Source: Struthidea cinerea
Lineage: Eukaryota > Chordata > Aves > Passeriformes > Corcoracidae
Reading direction: 5' to 3'
Length of the DNA stretch: 64,000 nt
Assembly (NCBI GenBank): GCA_013397865.1
Contig: VZTI01003366.1
Coordinates: 2,119,883-2,183,882, forward strand
Shown: one piece after another, positions 13,816 to 25,108 of the stretch
Layout of the letters: each line of letters starts with the position of its first letter
How positions within the stretch are numbered: the first letter of the stretch is position 1
Notes under the pieces: model-generated
Told to the model about the DNA's origin: nothing
Seen by the model: only the letters and a program-made list of their open reading frames with translations
Database searches by the model: none
Position numbers and translations under genes: made by a program

Positions 13816-13845
13816 ATGGATCAAAAATTTACTTTCTTGATCCAT
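13816..13845. repeat. Short inverted repeat, 9-bp arms
   Basis: ATGGATCAA at 13816-13824 is mirrored exactly by TTGATCCAT at 13837-13845 with a 12-base spacer, about 200 bases before exon 2. RNA folding near the acceptor could matter for splicing of that cassette exon. An arm of this length can also arise by chance in 64 kb. Confidence 0.5.
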
Positions 13846-14050
13846 AGTGCCTTTTTCTTGCTACTATAACATCTGTAAAGATTCTCTCAAGGAAAAGATG
13901 CTTCAGCAGTTAGTGCTCTCCTAAAGAGGTCTCTGTTTTTAAGGCCAGGTGCAGTTGTGTTGATGCCATTTGGCTAAGCCTTAAAAGTTCCTGTAATCTG
14001 TGCCATCCTGTCTCATACAGTCCCATCTCATAGTTGTCCTTTCTCTGCAG

Positions 14051-14158
14051 TGCTCTATGCCCAGATCTCTGTGGCTGGGCTGCTCCAGCCTGGCGGACAG
14101 CATGCCCTCGCTGCGATGCCTGTATAACCCAGGGACTGGCGCACTCCCAGCTTTCCAG
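14051..14158 (+). CDS. BTRC: BTRC cassette exon 2 (36 codons)
   Basis: The exon is 108 bases, phase 0 at both ends, bounded by ...TTTCTCTGCAG and CAG|GTACTT. It encodes a peptide beginning CSMPRSLWLGCSSLADSM and ending NPGTGALPAFQ, which I recognise as the 36-residue block at residues 17-52 of the long form of vertebrate beta-TrCP1 (605 residues in human). Mammals have T where this copy has P four residues from its end, from memory. Skipping it gives the short isoform (569 residues in human) without a frame change. BTRC is the F-box/WD40 receptor of SCF(beta-TrCP), which ubiquitinates DSGxxS-phosphorylated targets such as beta-catenin and IkappaB. This block precedes the D domain, F-box and WD40 repeats. 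The donor is weak at +4/+5, fitting regulated inclusion. Confidence 0.97.
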
Positions 14159-17100
14159 GTACTTTCTGTCTCTCCCCACTCCTTTTCTCTCCATCTGTGT
14201 GCGTGTGCATCTCCTTCTTTACTTGCCTGCTTGACCTCTATTTATTCTGGTTCATACTCTATGCCTTTCCTGTGTCATTCTGATCTCTGGTATTTTAACC
14301 CATCTTGTGTAGATTCAGGGCAGTTGTGGCATTTCCATTTACCTTCATATAATTATTTTATTTAAATTGACTTGATACCATCATCTTTTTCATTGGCTTT
14401 AAATTGTGTCAAAAAGATACCACTTAATTATATCTGGCAAACAGTATCTATCACACAGTCTCCAATCTGGCTATTTGTGCAGTGATTCCCGTCCTATCTA
14501 AATTTTTTGTGTGCCGCTTAAAGGACTGAGAGGGTGAGTTCATTGCCCTGATGATAATTGATGCCAGCAATTCTTTACTTCAGCTTTGTTAGCAGGAATC
14601 TGGACATTTGGACTACAGAAAATTATTGTCCATGTAAGCTGTCAGTCAAAAGGCAAATAAAGGAAACCTTTTTTTTTCCTTTGGTCTCAGAGTTTGTTAG
14701 ATTCAGGCTTTTTCCCTGTCATGAGTCAGCTTTCTGTCAAAGAAGTTTGTTCAGACCCTTTGGGTGACCAGTGAATCTTAAAAAATGCAGACAATCTCCT
14801 GTGGGTAGAGAGTGAGACAGGTGTTGAGTGAGCATTGAGAAACCTAGACAAGGCTCTCAAGATGACTGCAAGCATTTTTGATGACATGTGGACATAACAG
14901 CAGAGACTGGGCACCAGAGGTGTTATGTTCACGTTGGATACTCTGAGGTATTTTATGAACTGCAGTGACTGAGGGACTTTAGGAGTATTTCTGTAGAGAG
15001 CATGTTTGTTTGAACTTATTGTAGCATGAACATTTACTTCAAGGTTTATGCTGCTGGATTATGCTACTGCTGGCCTAACCTGTGGCAGAGAGTTTTGTTT
15101 ACCAGCATCTTACGAAACCAGATAAAAAGAATAGGCCAGAATCTTTCTGAAATTTTCACTTATTTTGGGGTGAGTTCATTATGTGCATCTAAAGGAAAGC
15201 AGGCAAAGATTATTTTAAGTTTTACTTCTTACTCCCAGAGCTAGGATAGTACTGTGGAAATAATCCTCTTAGTCCCAGAGGAGGCTTAAGTCTTGCATCA
15301 TTTTGCTACAACTCTTTTTGCTGATGCAGCAGTAACACTGATGGACTCTGGAAGGTGTCCTGCCAGGCCTCCTTTGCTGAACCAAGCTTTTAGCAGAGCT
15401 TTCCATGGGGGAGGGGGGGCATGACTTTTTATTAGTCTGAGAGGGCTCTAGAGACAACAGGCAGAGTTTAGACTCCTAATCCTGATTTGCATAATTTGAC
15501 TAAATCGGATGGGCCTAATTTTTGGGCTTTTAGCTGTCGAGTAAATCTCAGATCTCTTTAAGCTTAGCAGTATATGGAAAGTAATTTATAAACTCAAATT
15601 GAGACTTCTTCCTTTCTACTTGAATTATTTTCTATTACTTAAAATAGGCATATATTACAAAGGGGGAAGAGAAATTAATTTATTTTATCTTAAGATGTCC
15701 TTGCTAATGACAGATACGAACAGTAACTTTTCTGCTAATACAGTGCATTGATATTTGGGGTCAAATGGGTCAGCTGCACAACCATTCATTGGGTTGGGAT
15801 ACTGGTAGGACTGATGTTCGCATTTCTGCAGATTTGGAGAGACACTTCTGTGTGTATTTAGTGACTATGGGAGTTGGGGAAATATGTTCTACTTGCCATC
15901 TGAAATGGTAGACTGGTACTCTTCACTGAACTCTGCTGTGTTGAGGAGCACATTTACTGCCAGTTGAGAGAGAAACCACGTTGCCAGGAACGGCTTCTGC
16001 AGCACTGAGTCATCCACGTTTCAGTCCATTTTTTTCAATGGGCTCTGATTGATCCTCATTAGTTTGCACGGTTTGAAGAAAACTCCCCTCTGAGGCATGG
16101 CTTCTGCGTTTTCCAGTGCAGAAGGGAGTGGTTTGGAGCCTGCTTAAAACAATGATGTTGCAGTATCTCATCATTCTTTAATGCTTCTTTTGGGTATCAA
16201 ATTTTCAGGAAAGCATTAAAGACTTTCTTGTAGCCCAGCAAATTTTCTCTTATTAAGTTACTTGCTTTTTTCTGTAGCAAGCTTGAAGTAACTGGAGAAG
16301 CATACCAATGTTCTTTGCTTGTGGCAAAAGAGAAGATGCCATCTGGAAGGCTACTTAGTCACTGCTGAATTTGTCTAGTTATTTACATGCCTGCCTTCAG
16401 ATGCTCAGACAGAAATGTGGAAAGATGCTCTTTTTGAATAGCTCAGTTAAAGTCTTGCTGACTCCTCATGGGAAGCACTGGCAGGTAGTCAATTTAGAGA
16501 TAATTCTGTTAATATGTCAAGTAACTTCGTTTTTCTTCTTTGTGTTTTTATTATTGATGACACTTCGGTGAAAACAGGATCTTCTGGTTCCTCAGCCCTG
16601 TTTTTAGGCAATCATCCTGCAGTGGGAAAGGCTTTAAGGCTAAACCCATGATTAGGGGAATGAGGAACTAGAAACAGTTCTTTTTTACATCTTTTATCTC
16701 AAAGGGTGTTGCAACTGATAGTCTGCTGTGTGACTGAATTTCATAGCAATCATGGTGGAAGATGGCAGCAAATTGGAACGTGAACTCCTATAAGGCACTG
16801 TGGGAAGGGGTCAAAGAGGATATTTTAACAAGAGCAAAAGGCCAGCCATTCCATTTTCAGTGTCTTGGATGCCACATTTTACTGTATTGTTTTTCTGCAA
16901 AGCAACTGAAAATTAGGTTGCATGTCGATTCTCTTAATGATAAAAAATAAATTATGCAGAACATACTCCTTCTTCTTAGAAATTTGTGCTTTGGAAGTTT
17001 CCAGATGTGCCCAACAGGTGTCTGTTTTCATGACATTTTCCATGTGAAGATAATTACTTTCCCTGTTAAAATATTTTTCCATGCATGCTCCCAAGGCTCT

Positions 17101-17229
17101 GTTTATGTTGCTTTTCATAGTTGCAGCTCTTTGAAAATTCAAATTTACAATTACACCCATCAAGTATGCCAAGGAAATGATTGTATTAATCCTTCCAGGT
17201 TTGCAGAAGACCAAAGTATTTCCTTGAAT

Positions 17230-17450
17230 TTATTTCTGTAGGCTGTTGTACAAATGAGGAGGCTTGAAGAGGAATTCAAAAGTCTTGCCAAAGACTTTAT
17301 GTATCATGGTAATGGCAGAGAGCAGTCCACCTCTTCTTTTTTACCTAATTCACAGCCAACCGGAATACCAGCCCTTGTTTAGATTGTAAACTTCTTGGGG
17401 CAGGAGTTGTGCTTTTACTACCTTTGTCTGGAGCCTAGACAAAAGTGGAG
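17230..17450 (-). mobile_element. Ancient MIR/L3-like relic
   Basis: ACAAATGAGGAGGCTTGAAG followed by CTTGCCAAAGACTTTATG resembles the inverted MIR/L3 motif (acagatgaggaaactgaggc... cttgcccaaggtcac). Downstream, TTAGATTGTAAACTTCTTGG and GGCAGGAGTTGTGC match the 'attgtaaactctttggggcaggga' block typical of old amniote CORE/L3 elements. Two fragments or two families may be abutted here, and orientation is less sure than identity as a repeat. Confidence 0.5.
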
Positions 17451-18429
17451 AAGAACAGAGTTGTTTTGTCAGCTTTATTTTGCCAAAGCTGAAACTTTTG
17501 TTTCTGTAACAGGCTTTAGTAATCAAAGAGGAGGATTTTGTGGTGGAGGTAGCAGCATCTTGTTGAATACAGAAGTGTCTCTATAGAATGTCAGAAATTC
17601 ACATTTTGTTTTACCTGAAGACCTTGGTCATAAAGAACTACACATCAGCTTTTGTCAGGTGAAGGGGACTAGCTTCTGCTTGGTTTTGCAGAAGAGAGCG
17701 TGTGTGTGGCTTCCTTGGTCTGGGCTGAAAGCTCTATCCTGGGGAGAAAGGCATGGGTGTACTGTGCTAGGCAAATTGAAGCAAATGGGAGTGCACTTGA
17801 GGCTGTGCAGTGTGGATGTGACTTCTGTGGACTGAGATTACTTTTGGAGAAAGTTGAAAATGCAAAAGATGTCAAAGGTATGCAATGAGGGAAGTCTGTT
17901 GTCCCTGTGAGACAGAGATGTACTTATTTTTAAAATTACTTTCACATTATTTTTTCCTAGTGTTTATATTTTTGTGTTACAAAGTGGAGTATTTGTTAAA
18001 AAGCATTGTCAGTGTATTGGTTGAAACAGTTGTGTCTGTAAATTTCCTTCAGCCTGTTCATGCATTTTTGTGTTAGAAGTTGACATTTTATTGCTGGAAA
18101 TACAGTGTAAATGTGAGTAGTAGTACATCATTTCTGGTTATACAGAGTCTTGGGGTGGGCAAAACTGCATGCTCAGAGGTGCGTTTGTGAGACATACATT
18201 GGAAGGAAATTGTTTGGCTTTGGAGCCAATGTTTGCTGGTGTGCATAGTTCTGTCTCTAATTGGGAAAGATATGGGGTGTCCAGTCATAGACTCCATCAG
18301 CATGGAGACACTAAGGCTGCTTTGTATTCACCCCTCACACTCTGCCAGCGGCTGTGTGAAACCTGCCCGGGGGCTGTTTACAGTGCACCTCTAAAGCAGA
18401 ATCCTAATTTTGGTGACTAATAGCCAGAG

Positions 18430-18790
18430 CATGTGGCTCCAGCACCCCCCCGGCTGGCAGCAGGCTCTGCCCTGCTTGTGAATGTAGTTAGGTGGCCCCC
18501 AACTGTTTACAAGACAGCAGAGGTGAGATCTTTGATTGACAAGTCAGAAATGCATTAGATCATTCCCTCTGCCAGTCTCTGGTTCATGCTGTTAAAAATG
18601 TCAGCCTCTCCAAGTTTGAATGGCAGCCCGAGGGCCTCAGAAGCTTTTTGTTTTCTGAGATGGAAACACAAATTGGATGTGTGCCTGAGCGCTTCATCCT
18701 GGGCTGTAATTTCATCTTTTAGCTAAGAACCACAAGGTACATGAGCAAAGCACCCTGTAAACAATAATACTGGGGAAAAAAATAAACAAG
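18430..18790. promoter_or_regulatory. Candidate conserved noncoding block
   Basis: The block has balanced base composition, no repeat signature and dense recognisable sites. These include CTTTGATTGACAAG at 18530-18543, which overlaps a TCF/LEF site (CTTTGAT) with a PBX/MEIS-type TGATTGACA, then TTCATCTTTTAG and GTAAACAATAAT, a forkhead/SOX-like string. Unlike most of the intron it shows little poly-T. Conservation is inferred from texture only, because no alignment was available. Confidence 0.35.
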
Positions 18791-19512
18791 GTCGTGTTTC
18801 TGGTACGTTGATCCACTGGTGTCCTGACCTCTATCACGTTGAACATCTCCACTCTGATTGCTGTTCCCTTTGGCATTACAATGAGAGGAGATAGACTGAC
18901 ACAGGAGGCAAAGATTTAAAGTTGCAGTGCTGTTGCACATTCCTTGTATTGGCTATGAAATATTGAACTGCCACAATGTGACACCTGTTTTTTTAAGCAA
19001 AGTTTCTTGTTGGAGGTGTTCAGCAGCAGTCTCTTCTGTTTTTCTTCATTTTACCACCTGGCAGGAGCAATTATAAAGGCATGAGAGGCGATACAAGAAG
19101 GAGCAGAAATGAAGCCAAATCGCATAAGTTTTGTGTTTCCAGCCCCCATTTGTAGTTCATACTTTTGGGGCTTCACTGTAGGAAGACCACGATGGTTAGC
19201 CTGGCTGGAGATTTCTTTAAATAAAGTGCCCAGTGACTACAGAAGAGCTTTCTTAAACATATTTATCCCTCTTTAAATCTGGTGGCCTTGTCTGTCTGGT
19301 GGTGTAACCTGTGTAGAGGCTTAGTGATGCTGGCGAGCCCACCAGACTCAGGGAGTTGTTAGGGTGTGCTGCAAGATCTCAGCTCTCAGGCAATAGCAAC
19401 AGCAAGAAATATTTTCCTCCTTTCAGGTGGCAAAGAAATGAAGGGGACTGTTTTTCTTTGTGGATCACTGGGGATGGATTTGGTTGTTTTTTGGTAGCAC
19501 GACACAAATTTC

Positions 19513-19538
19513 TAATTATATTTAGTAATTATATTTAG
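19513..19538. repeat. Perfect 13-bp tandem duplication
   Basis: TAATTATATTTAG occurs twice head to tail (19513-19525 and 19526-19538), followed by the start of a third copy (TAATAG). It looks like a simple slippage duplication of an AT-rich word. Confidence 0.9.
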
Positions 19539-19839
19539 TAATAGAAATTGGCATTTGTTCTGCACCCACATCGATCCTCAAAAGTTCCATGTGCTTTTAT
19601 TAGCTCTTTAATCTGAGTATCGAGAAGTGTGACAGTATCTGTCACTGAAAAATACCACCCCAGTGTGTCCAGCACAATGATTAATTTAAACTGCATCTTA
19701 GCTACAAGGCCTCCCCTCCTTCAGCCTCGATAGTGATGGTCAGGTTACTACTAATGTGCTCTTCCCGCTAAGTTGAGGGCAAGGTCTCTAGCACACCAGC
19801 ATCAGTTTGGCTCTTTGGTTTAAAAAACGAAACAAAACT

Positions 19840-20330
19840 CATCCGAGTTTTCCTTCCTCCCTCGTTAGGAGTCAGGAAGGTGTGTAAAGCCGTAGTGACA
19901 AACGGCATATGCAGCGCCGCGTTGGAGGCATACAGGTATCTTTAAAGCTAGCTCCGGTTCCTCAGGATTGCGAACATCTGCTTAGAGGTATTGTGGAGCT
20001 CCACAATGCACTAATTGAATTACTCTTTTCTGGAGTTGCAGGCTGCGCTAATTGAATTAGAACGGGGCTGTGCATGTGCGCGCTGCCGCGCGGGCGCGGC
20101 GCGGGGCGGGGGCCGGGCCATGGCGCGGACTGTGCTGCGCTCCCCCGGCCGCGCCCGGAACTGCAGCCCCGGGGCTCCGCCGGGCGCCGCGGCCGCGGGG
20201 GTTTGGTGCTTAAATAACATTTCAGCGACTCTTCCGTGCTGCTCCAAAGTCTACATCTTTGTCCCTTTCTATGGAGAAAGGAGGCTCTGAGGGAACCCCG
20301 CTGCAGCCCCCTCGCACCAGTCACGGATGG
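19840..20330. promoter_or_regulatory. Intronic CpG island with homeodomain sites
   Basis: About 20060-20200 is extremely GC- and CpG-rich (GCGCGCTGCCGCGCGGGCG and similar) inside an AT-rich intron. On its left edge sit an 18-bp perfect palindrome at 19990-20007 and two identical CTAATTGAATTA words at 20011-20022 and 20048-20059. The TAATTGAATTA core fits the P3 dimer site TAATYNRATTA of paired-class homeodomains. A GCCATGG context occurs at 20117-20123, but the frame after it resembles no protein and I see no good donor. A methylation-free enhancer is likelier than an alternative BTRC promoter; an unannotated antisense or sense transcript start is possible. Confidence 0.55.
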
Positions 20331-22289
20331 TCCAGTGTGTTTAGATCCAGCCCAGCCCCTGTAAATTGCTCCATTATCACTTTGGATTTGATGGCTCCAC
20401 TGGCAGTGAGGGCTTCAGAGGGAGCCAGTGGCACAAGATCAAGTTGTACCTATTTGTGCACAACTGGCAAAGAGATAACACCAGTAATTTTAATTTTAAA
20501 ATGCAAATACGGAATTTTGCCACAAATTTGGAGAAGTCATGAAAGACTTTTATCCAGCATCTACATTTAAGCCAGTGCTAGAATTCAGTCACTCTTAGGA
20601 AATACGCAGAGATAGTTCTGAATAATTCTGTATATGGAGAAGAAAATGAAATATTTTTTCTTTGAAGCAAGGTATTTATGTGAACACATGCAGAATTTCA
20701 GGGAACCAACCCAGTCACTCTCAGTAGAAATGCGCTTGCTAAATCTTAAAATTCATAGCTTGAAGAGATACTTTGCTACACTGTCATGTCGTTTCTTCTT
20801 ATTTCCTCTGCTTTCTGTTGGCTATTACTTACACAGTGTGTAAAAATAGTCAGATATTCTCTTTCCTCTATTCTTTCCTCTATAGATAACCAGATGACTC
20901 ACTTTTCCATAAAACCTCAAGTTATTTTCGCTCAGTTTTTCCTGTGTTTGGTAGATCATTCTCATAAACATAACCCATATCAGAGACAAGATGGTATTTG
21001 TTTTGCTTTAATGATTGTTTCTTATATTTTGTTACATTTGAAATAAACAAAAATAATTTGTTAGAATGCTCCGCCAACTAAGTAAAACTAAACTCTCCTT
21101 GTCAAAATACTGTGTAATATGCATGATTCTTTTTTATGATGTTTGTGTTCTTGCCCTGTGTCTGTTGATGTTAAACAGGGCTTCTGATTACCACCAAGAA
21201 TTAGCAAAATTGCTGCTATAGATAGAAATTTTAGAAGTTTTCAGTTACACTGAAAATTATTTAACAACCAGCGGCCCCCCAAAATAAAAAGCAGATTTTT
21301 TGTTAAATACATGAAACTGGTTTTTGTTGCTTTTCGAGGAGAATTCCCAAAGAAGTTTATGCTTTAGGAATTGTATTTTTCTGATATTATTTATGTTTAT
21401 AGTTGTTTCTCTTTAGCATTTTATTTATGTATTTACATATATAAATAGAATTGTGTGTGTATATATAAGTATAAAAAAAATCAGGTTGTCAGTCTACTTG
21501 GCTCCTTTTCTAAGTAGTCAGGTAGACTGCTTCTAGTAGCCATTGCAAATAAAATATCGAAGTAATTCATTGATCATGCCCAAATATTTATTTAGGGTTC
21601 ATGTCTAGTTCTTAAATGACTGCCACTATAATTTGGTACCATTGTGGAATTTTCTGAATTTTGTCTGTGTATAGCAAGATCAACCATCACCTTTTGCCTA
21701 CCTTCTACAAAAATCCTTGTGATTTATTCTCTCAAAATACAATATATCCAGCAAACAAAGGAAGCAACTCTTCATTCAGCCAATAAAGCTGCATACGCTT
21801 CTACTCTTTCAGGAATATACCTTGCTCTTCTATCACATCTTCAGAGTAATAAACTGTGCAGCAACCCTTTGATGTAGGTAATAACATTTGACCTTGCAAC
21901 ACAGTGCATTCCCTTGTGCAAATGAAGACAAACTTAACACATTGATGTTGTGGTGGTTGTTCATTAAAAAAACCCAAACAGGCACACACACAAAATTGGT
22001 GTGTAGGATAACGCACTTCTATCCAGTGCCTTCTTTTGGTAGAAGTCAGAAGTGAAGATGATCGTGGTGAGATTGTCACCTTTAAAATAATGTGGGAGTG
22101 AATTTGGTGCTGCCTTAAGAGGCTGTAAATGGGAAAGAATCTATTCCATCCAGTGTATAAAGTGCTTTTAAAATCAATCTATTTCTAGAAACTAAATTGT
22201 CCTGGGACCAGCTCTTGATATAAAAATTCATAGAAACCTGTTTTTCCGAGTGTGGTAACTTCTTGCCATAGTGCTGTAGTGTTAGAATT

Positions 22290-22450
22290 CACATTGGCCA
22301 GGTTGTTCTGTAAATTAAACAGTGACAGCTTCCCTCGGGGGAACAGCCAATGTATTTATGATGATGTGCTGATTACACAAAATACACTGCAAGCAGAAAA
22401 CAGCTGCAGAGAACAAACCTCTTAAAAGAATACAATTACAAATAGCACCC
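22290..22450. promoter_or_regulatory. Weak candidate conserved block
   Basis: This is an A-rich but non-repetitive stretch with GTAAATTAAACAGTGACAG, TGATGTGCTGATTACA and AAACAGCTGCAGAGAAC (an E-box, CAGCTG). The texture resembles a developmental enhancer. This is a low-confidence judgement by eye. Confidence 0.25.
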
Positions 22451-23829
22451 TCAGTATTTCTAGTGGTGGGAGCAAAATACAGCATGCTAATGCAGGCTTC
22501 TAGTTTGCTTCCAAAGAAGAAAGAGATCTACAAAGAAGAGGCTGAATTATGGTTGGATGCACACACAATGCCAGTGTGGAGCGGCACATAATCCCCTCCT
22601 GAAGGTGAAGGGCAAGAACACACCTCAGGCCTGCTTTTTAGCTGTCCTTGTTGCTTAAAATGCCTGTGACTGCAACTCCAGCAGCACTGGCTGGTGAGGT
22701 GTTGGGGCTCTCTGGCTTGTTGGTGTTTGACTGCTGTGGTTCATACCCTGTATCCTGGTTAAGATCTGAGATGTGATTAGATGACTAATAAGTAATTTAT
22801 GCTACCAGTATGTCCATTATGAAACAGATTGTAGGGCATGCTATAGGAAAAAAAAAGGCCCTGGTTTAAAGCTGAGCTTTCTTTTGCTGCTAATTATTGC
22901 TTTGAGGGAACTTCTGGAAGTAAATTCCAGTTGTTGTTTGCACTAGCCTCCAGTGTTTTGTTTTTAAAAGGTTCCTGTTTTGTATGTGTAGGGCAAGGTC
23001 TTGTACAGTCCAGTTTAGGTTAAGATGAAACTTGAAACATAATATTACTGTGATCATAAACTCAGGACACAAACAGACCTCTGAAGAGAAAGAGGTCTTC
23101 ACCTGGAAACAAAAAATGAGAAGTAACTGGAATTGCTTTGTGTAGTGGGGCTGTATGCAAGAGAGTTGTGATAAGGACTACTGTGGTGGGATTTTCTGTG
23201 AGGTCTTGTTGAAAATGAGGAGTATGTGGCAGTGGCAGCTCCCACAGCTGCTAATATCTCACTTTGGAGAGTTGCAAAAGGAAAAAACCTCCACAACTCC
23301 AGAGCACATTCGTTTTTTTGTCTGAGATGATGTGTCACACTTATATCGTTAAAATATAACATTCTGCTTATGGCTATGCCATGTATGTATGTGGGAGAGT
23401 GAAAACACAGAGAATGCCCTTTCCATCCACTTTTTCAGAGTCACTGATAGATAAATATGATGCCTTTTAAAAGTCTGGAATTTCTGGTGTTTGGTGTCTT
23501 TGTTATGTTCTGGGACCGTATCAATAAAACATATTTTAAATACTGGCAAAAAATTACCTGTTTAAAATGAAAAAATATGGTCCTTTCAACATACAGATCT
23601 GATTTTAAAGCAGATGAGGTAAAAGCATTGGCACTCTAATTTGGAAGGACTTAATTCACTTGCTTAAAAGAAGTATCAGGTTTTCCATCTATGGATTGCT
23701 GGCATGTGCTAATAGACTGTTATTCATCTGTCTGTATTTTCTTTAAATCGTTTTTGAGCCTCTGTGTGTTGTCCTGCTCTGCTGACATGTATCCCATGTG
23801 GCAAGAGGGAGTTTTGTATAATCACCCTG

Positions 23830-24200
23830 CTTTAATCAATAGAATAATTGATAAACCAGATAAGATTTAAACTGATTACCTCCCCGAGTAGAACTCCCTG
23901 AGGGCCTTGGACTCTCTTAATTTTGACATGTATGTTGTGTACCCCGTGGATGAAGTGCAGTTTGAATTATCTGTTTTTATTTGCTTAATGATGGGGAGGG
24001 TGTTAAAGTCAAATGTTTAATTAACCCAGCAATGGGCTGCGCTGTCACTTACACACACATCCAGCTGATTGAGATATCTCACCGAGAATACTGAATAGGA
24101 ATGATAATGTGGCACTGAGACGGAAGATTGCTTTTTCAATCCATTTGCTGGGTCACTGCTTTGAATGTCTTACTGGATGAAAGGCATTCAGCCTGGAAAA
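23830..24200. promoter_or_regulatory. Candidate conserved noncoding block
   Basis: TTTAATCAATAGAATAATTG, GATAAACCAGATAAG, TTTGCTTAATGATGG, GTTTAATTAACCCAGCAATG and CAGCTGATTGAGATAT follow closely. They provide several homeodomain (TAAT/ATTA), GATA and E-box cores with no reading frame and no repeat signature. The density is typical of conserved enhancers near developmental genes. Conservation was not tested. Confidence 0.4.
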
Positions 24201-25108
24201 AAAATTCAGCATTTAAGTACATTTTGTTTTCCTGGCCCCTTTCCACCAAGAAGTTAAATAAAACAGATATGCTCTAGGTTTGATAAGCCATTCATGTTGT
24301 AGCAAAAAAGCTGCGACTACTGGATCTCGATAGGCGGTGGTCTAGAGCTGTATAATTTCCTCTGGGAACAAAAATGTTTGCCAGCCCCAAGGTATCTGAA
24401 GGTGAGAACCTATGTACGTCTTTATCTTTCCTTCTTTGGTTGCTTGGCTACTCATCCCATTTGATGGTCTCCAAAGCCGGTCCAACTCTTCTTCCTTACC
24501 CAGCACAGTGAAATTTAAAATAATATTTTGTAGCTCTTTGTTCTAGTTCAAGAAAATGGCATTTCAGAGTTGGAATTATTTTATAAAAGTACAACCTAAT
24601 AGTGAGCTGTTAAATTTAAATGTTGCGGGAGGGGGTGTTGTGTTGCCAGATTTAAATTTGCTCTAGCTGAATCAGGAGAACCCAAGGGTTTGTTTCTTGG
24701 GTGGCAGCTGTTAAAAGGCAGCAGTGCTTGCTAGCCAAACATTATAATGTGCAGTGCCTAATCTGTAGTTTTTGATTCTTTTATTAGAAGATAATAATTT
24801 TTTTTTGCTTAATATGATTGAACAAACACACCTTTTCATATCATCAGTGAGGTTTTTCAACAGCACTGTATGGAGGTAAACACCCTGTATTGGAAGCTAA
24901 CTAAATTTGCCTCATAGTCCAGTGATGTGATTGATGCTTCTTGTAATAAATGTAGCTTTGGAAGCTGGAAAAAGCACCGAAGCCTGACTGTACGGACTAA
25001 TTACTACTGTGAGGCACATTGGGGAGGTGGAGCTGCGTCATCCAAACTGCTCCATGGTGACTGTGGGTACTTTGAACCTGTTCCAGGTTGAGAACCGAGT
25101 AGCTTTGG

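Larger units (their letters stand above)
1..14050 (+). other. BTRC: BTRC intron 1, 3' part
   Basis: This is AT-rich intronic sequence leading to the first visible exon, ending in a pyrimidine-rich tract and CTGCAG. The true first exon (start codon plus about 16 codons in known BTRC) is not here: no CpG-rich start region lies before 14051. The stretch holds degraded interspersed repeats near 1.4, 1.7, 3.7 and 6.8 kb, two X-box-like sites at 4084-4153, a hairpin at 4344-4411, and very AT-rich DNA from about 8.6 to 9.6 kb. Elsewhere, including about 9.6-13.8 kb, I see nothing beyond short chance reading frames without splice context or recognisable protein. Confidence 0.85.

Noticed and set aside
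20015..20324. Open frames through the CpG island, including a GCCATGG start context at 20117-20123.
   Set aside because: GC-rich DNA lacks stops in all frames. The peptides are Arg/Ala/Gly/Pro-rich composition shadows, and no donor follows to join BTRC exon 3.
24612..24659. AAATTTAAAT and ATTTAAATTT inverted repeat.
   Set aside because: The arms are A/T only with a 28-base spacer, so they are expected by chance in AT-rich intron.
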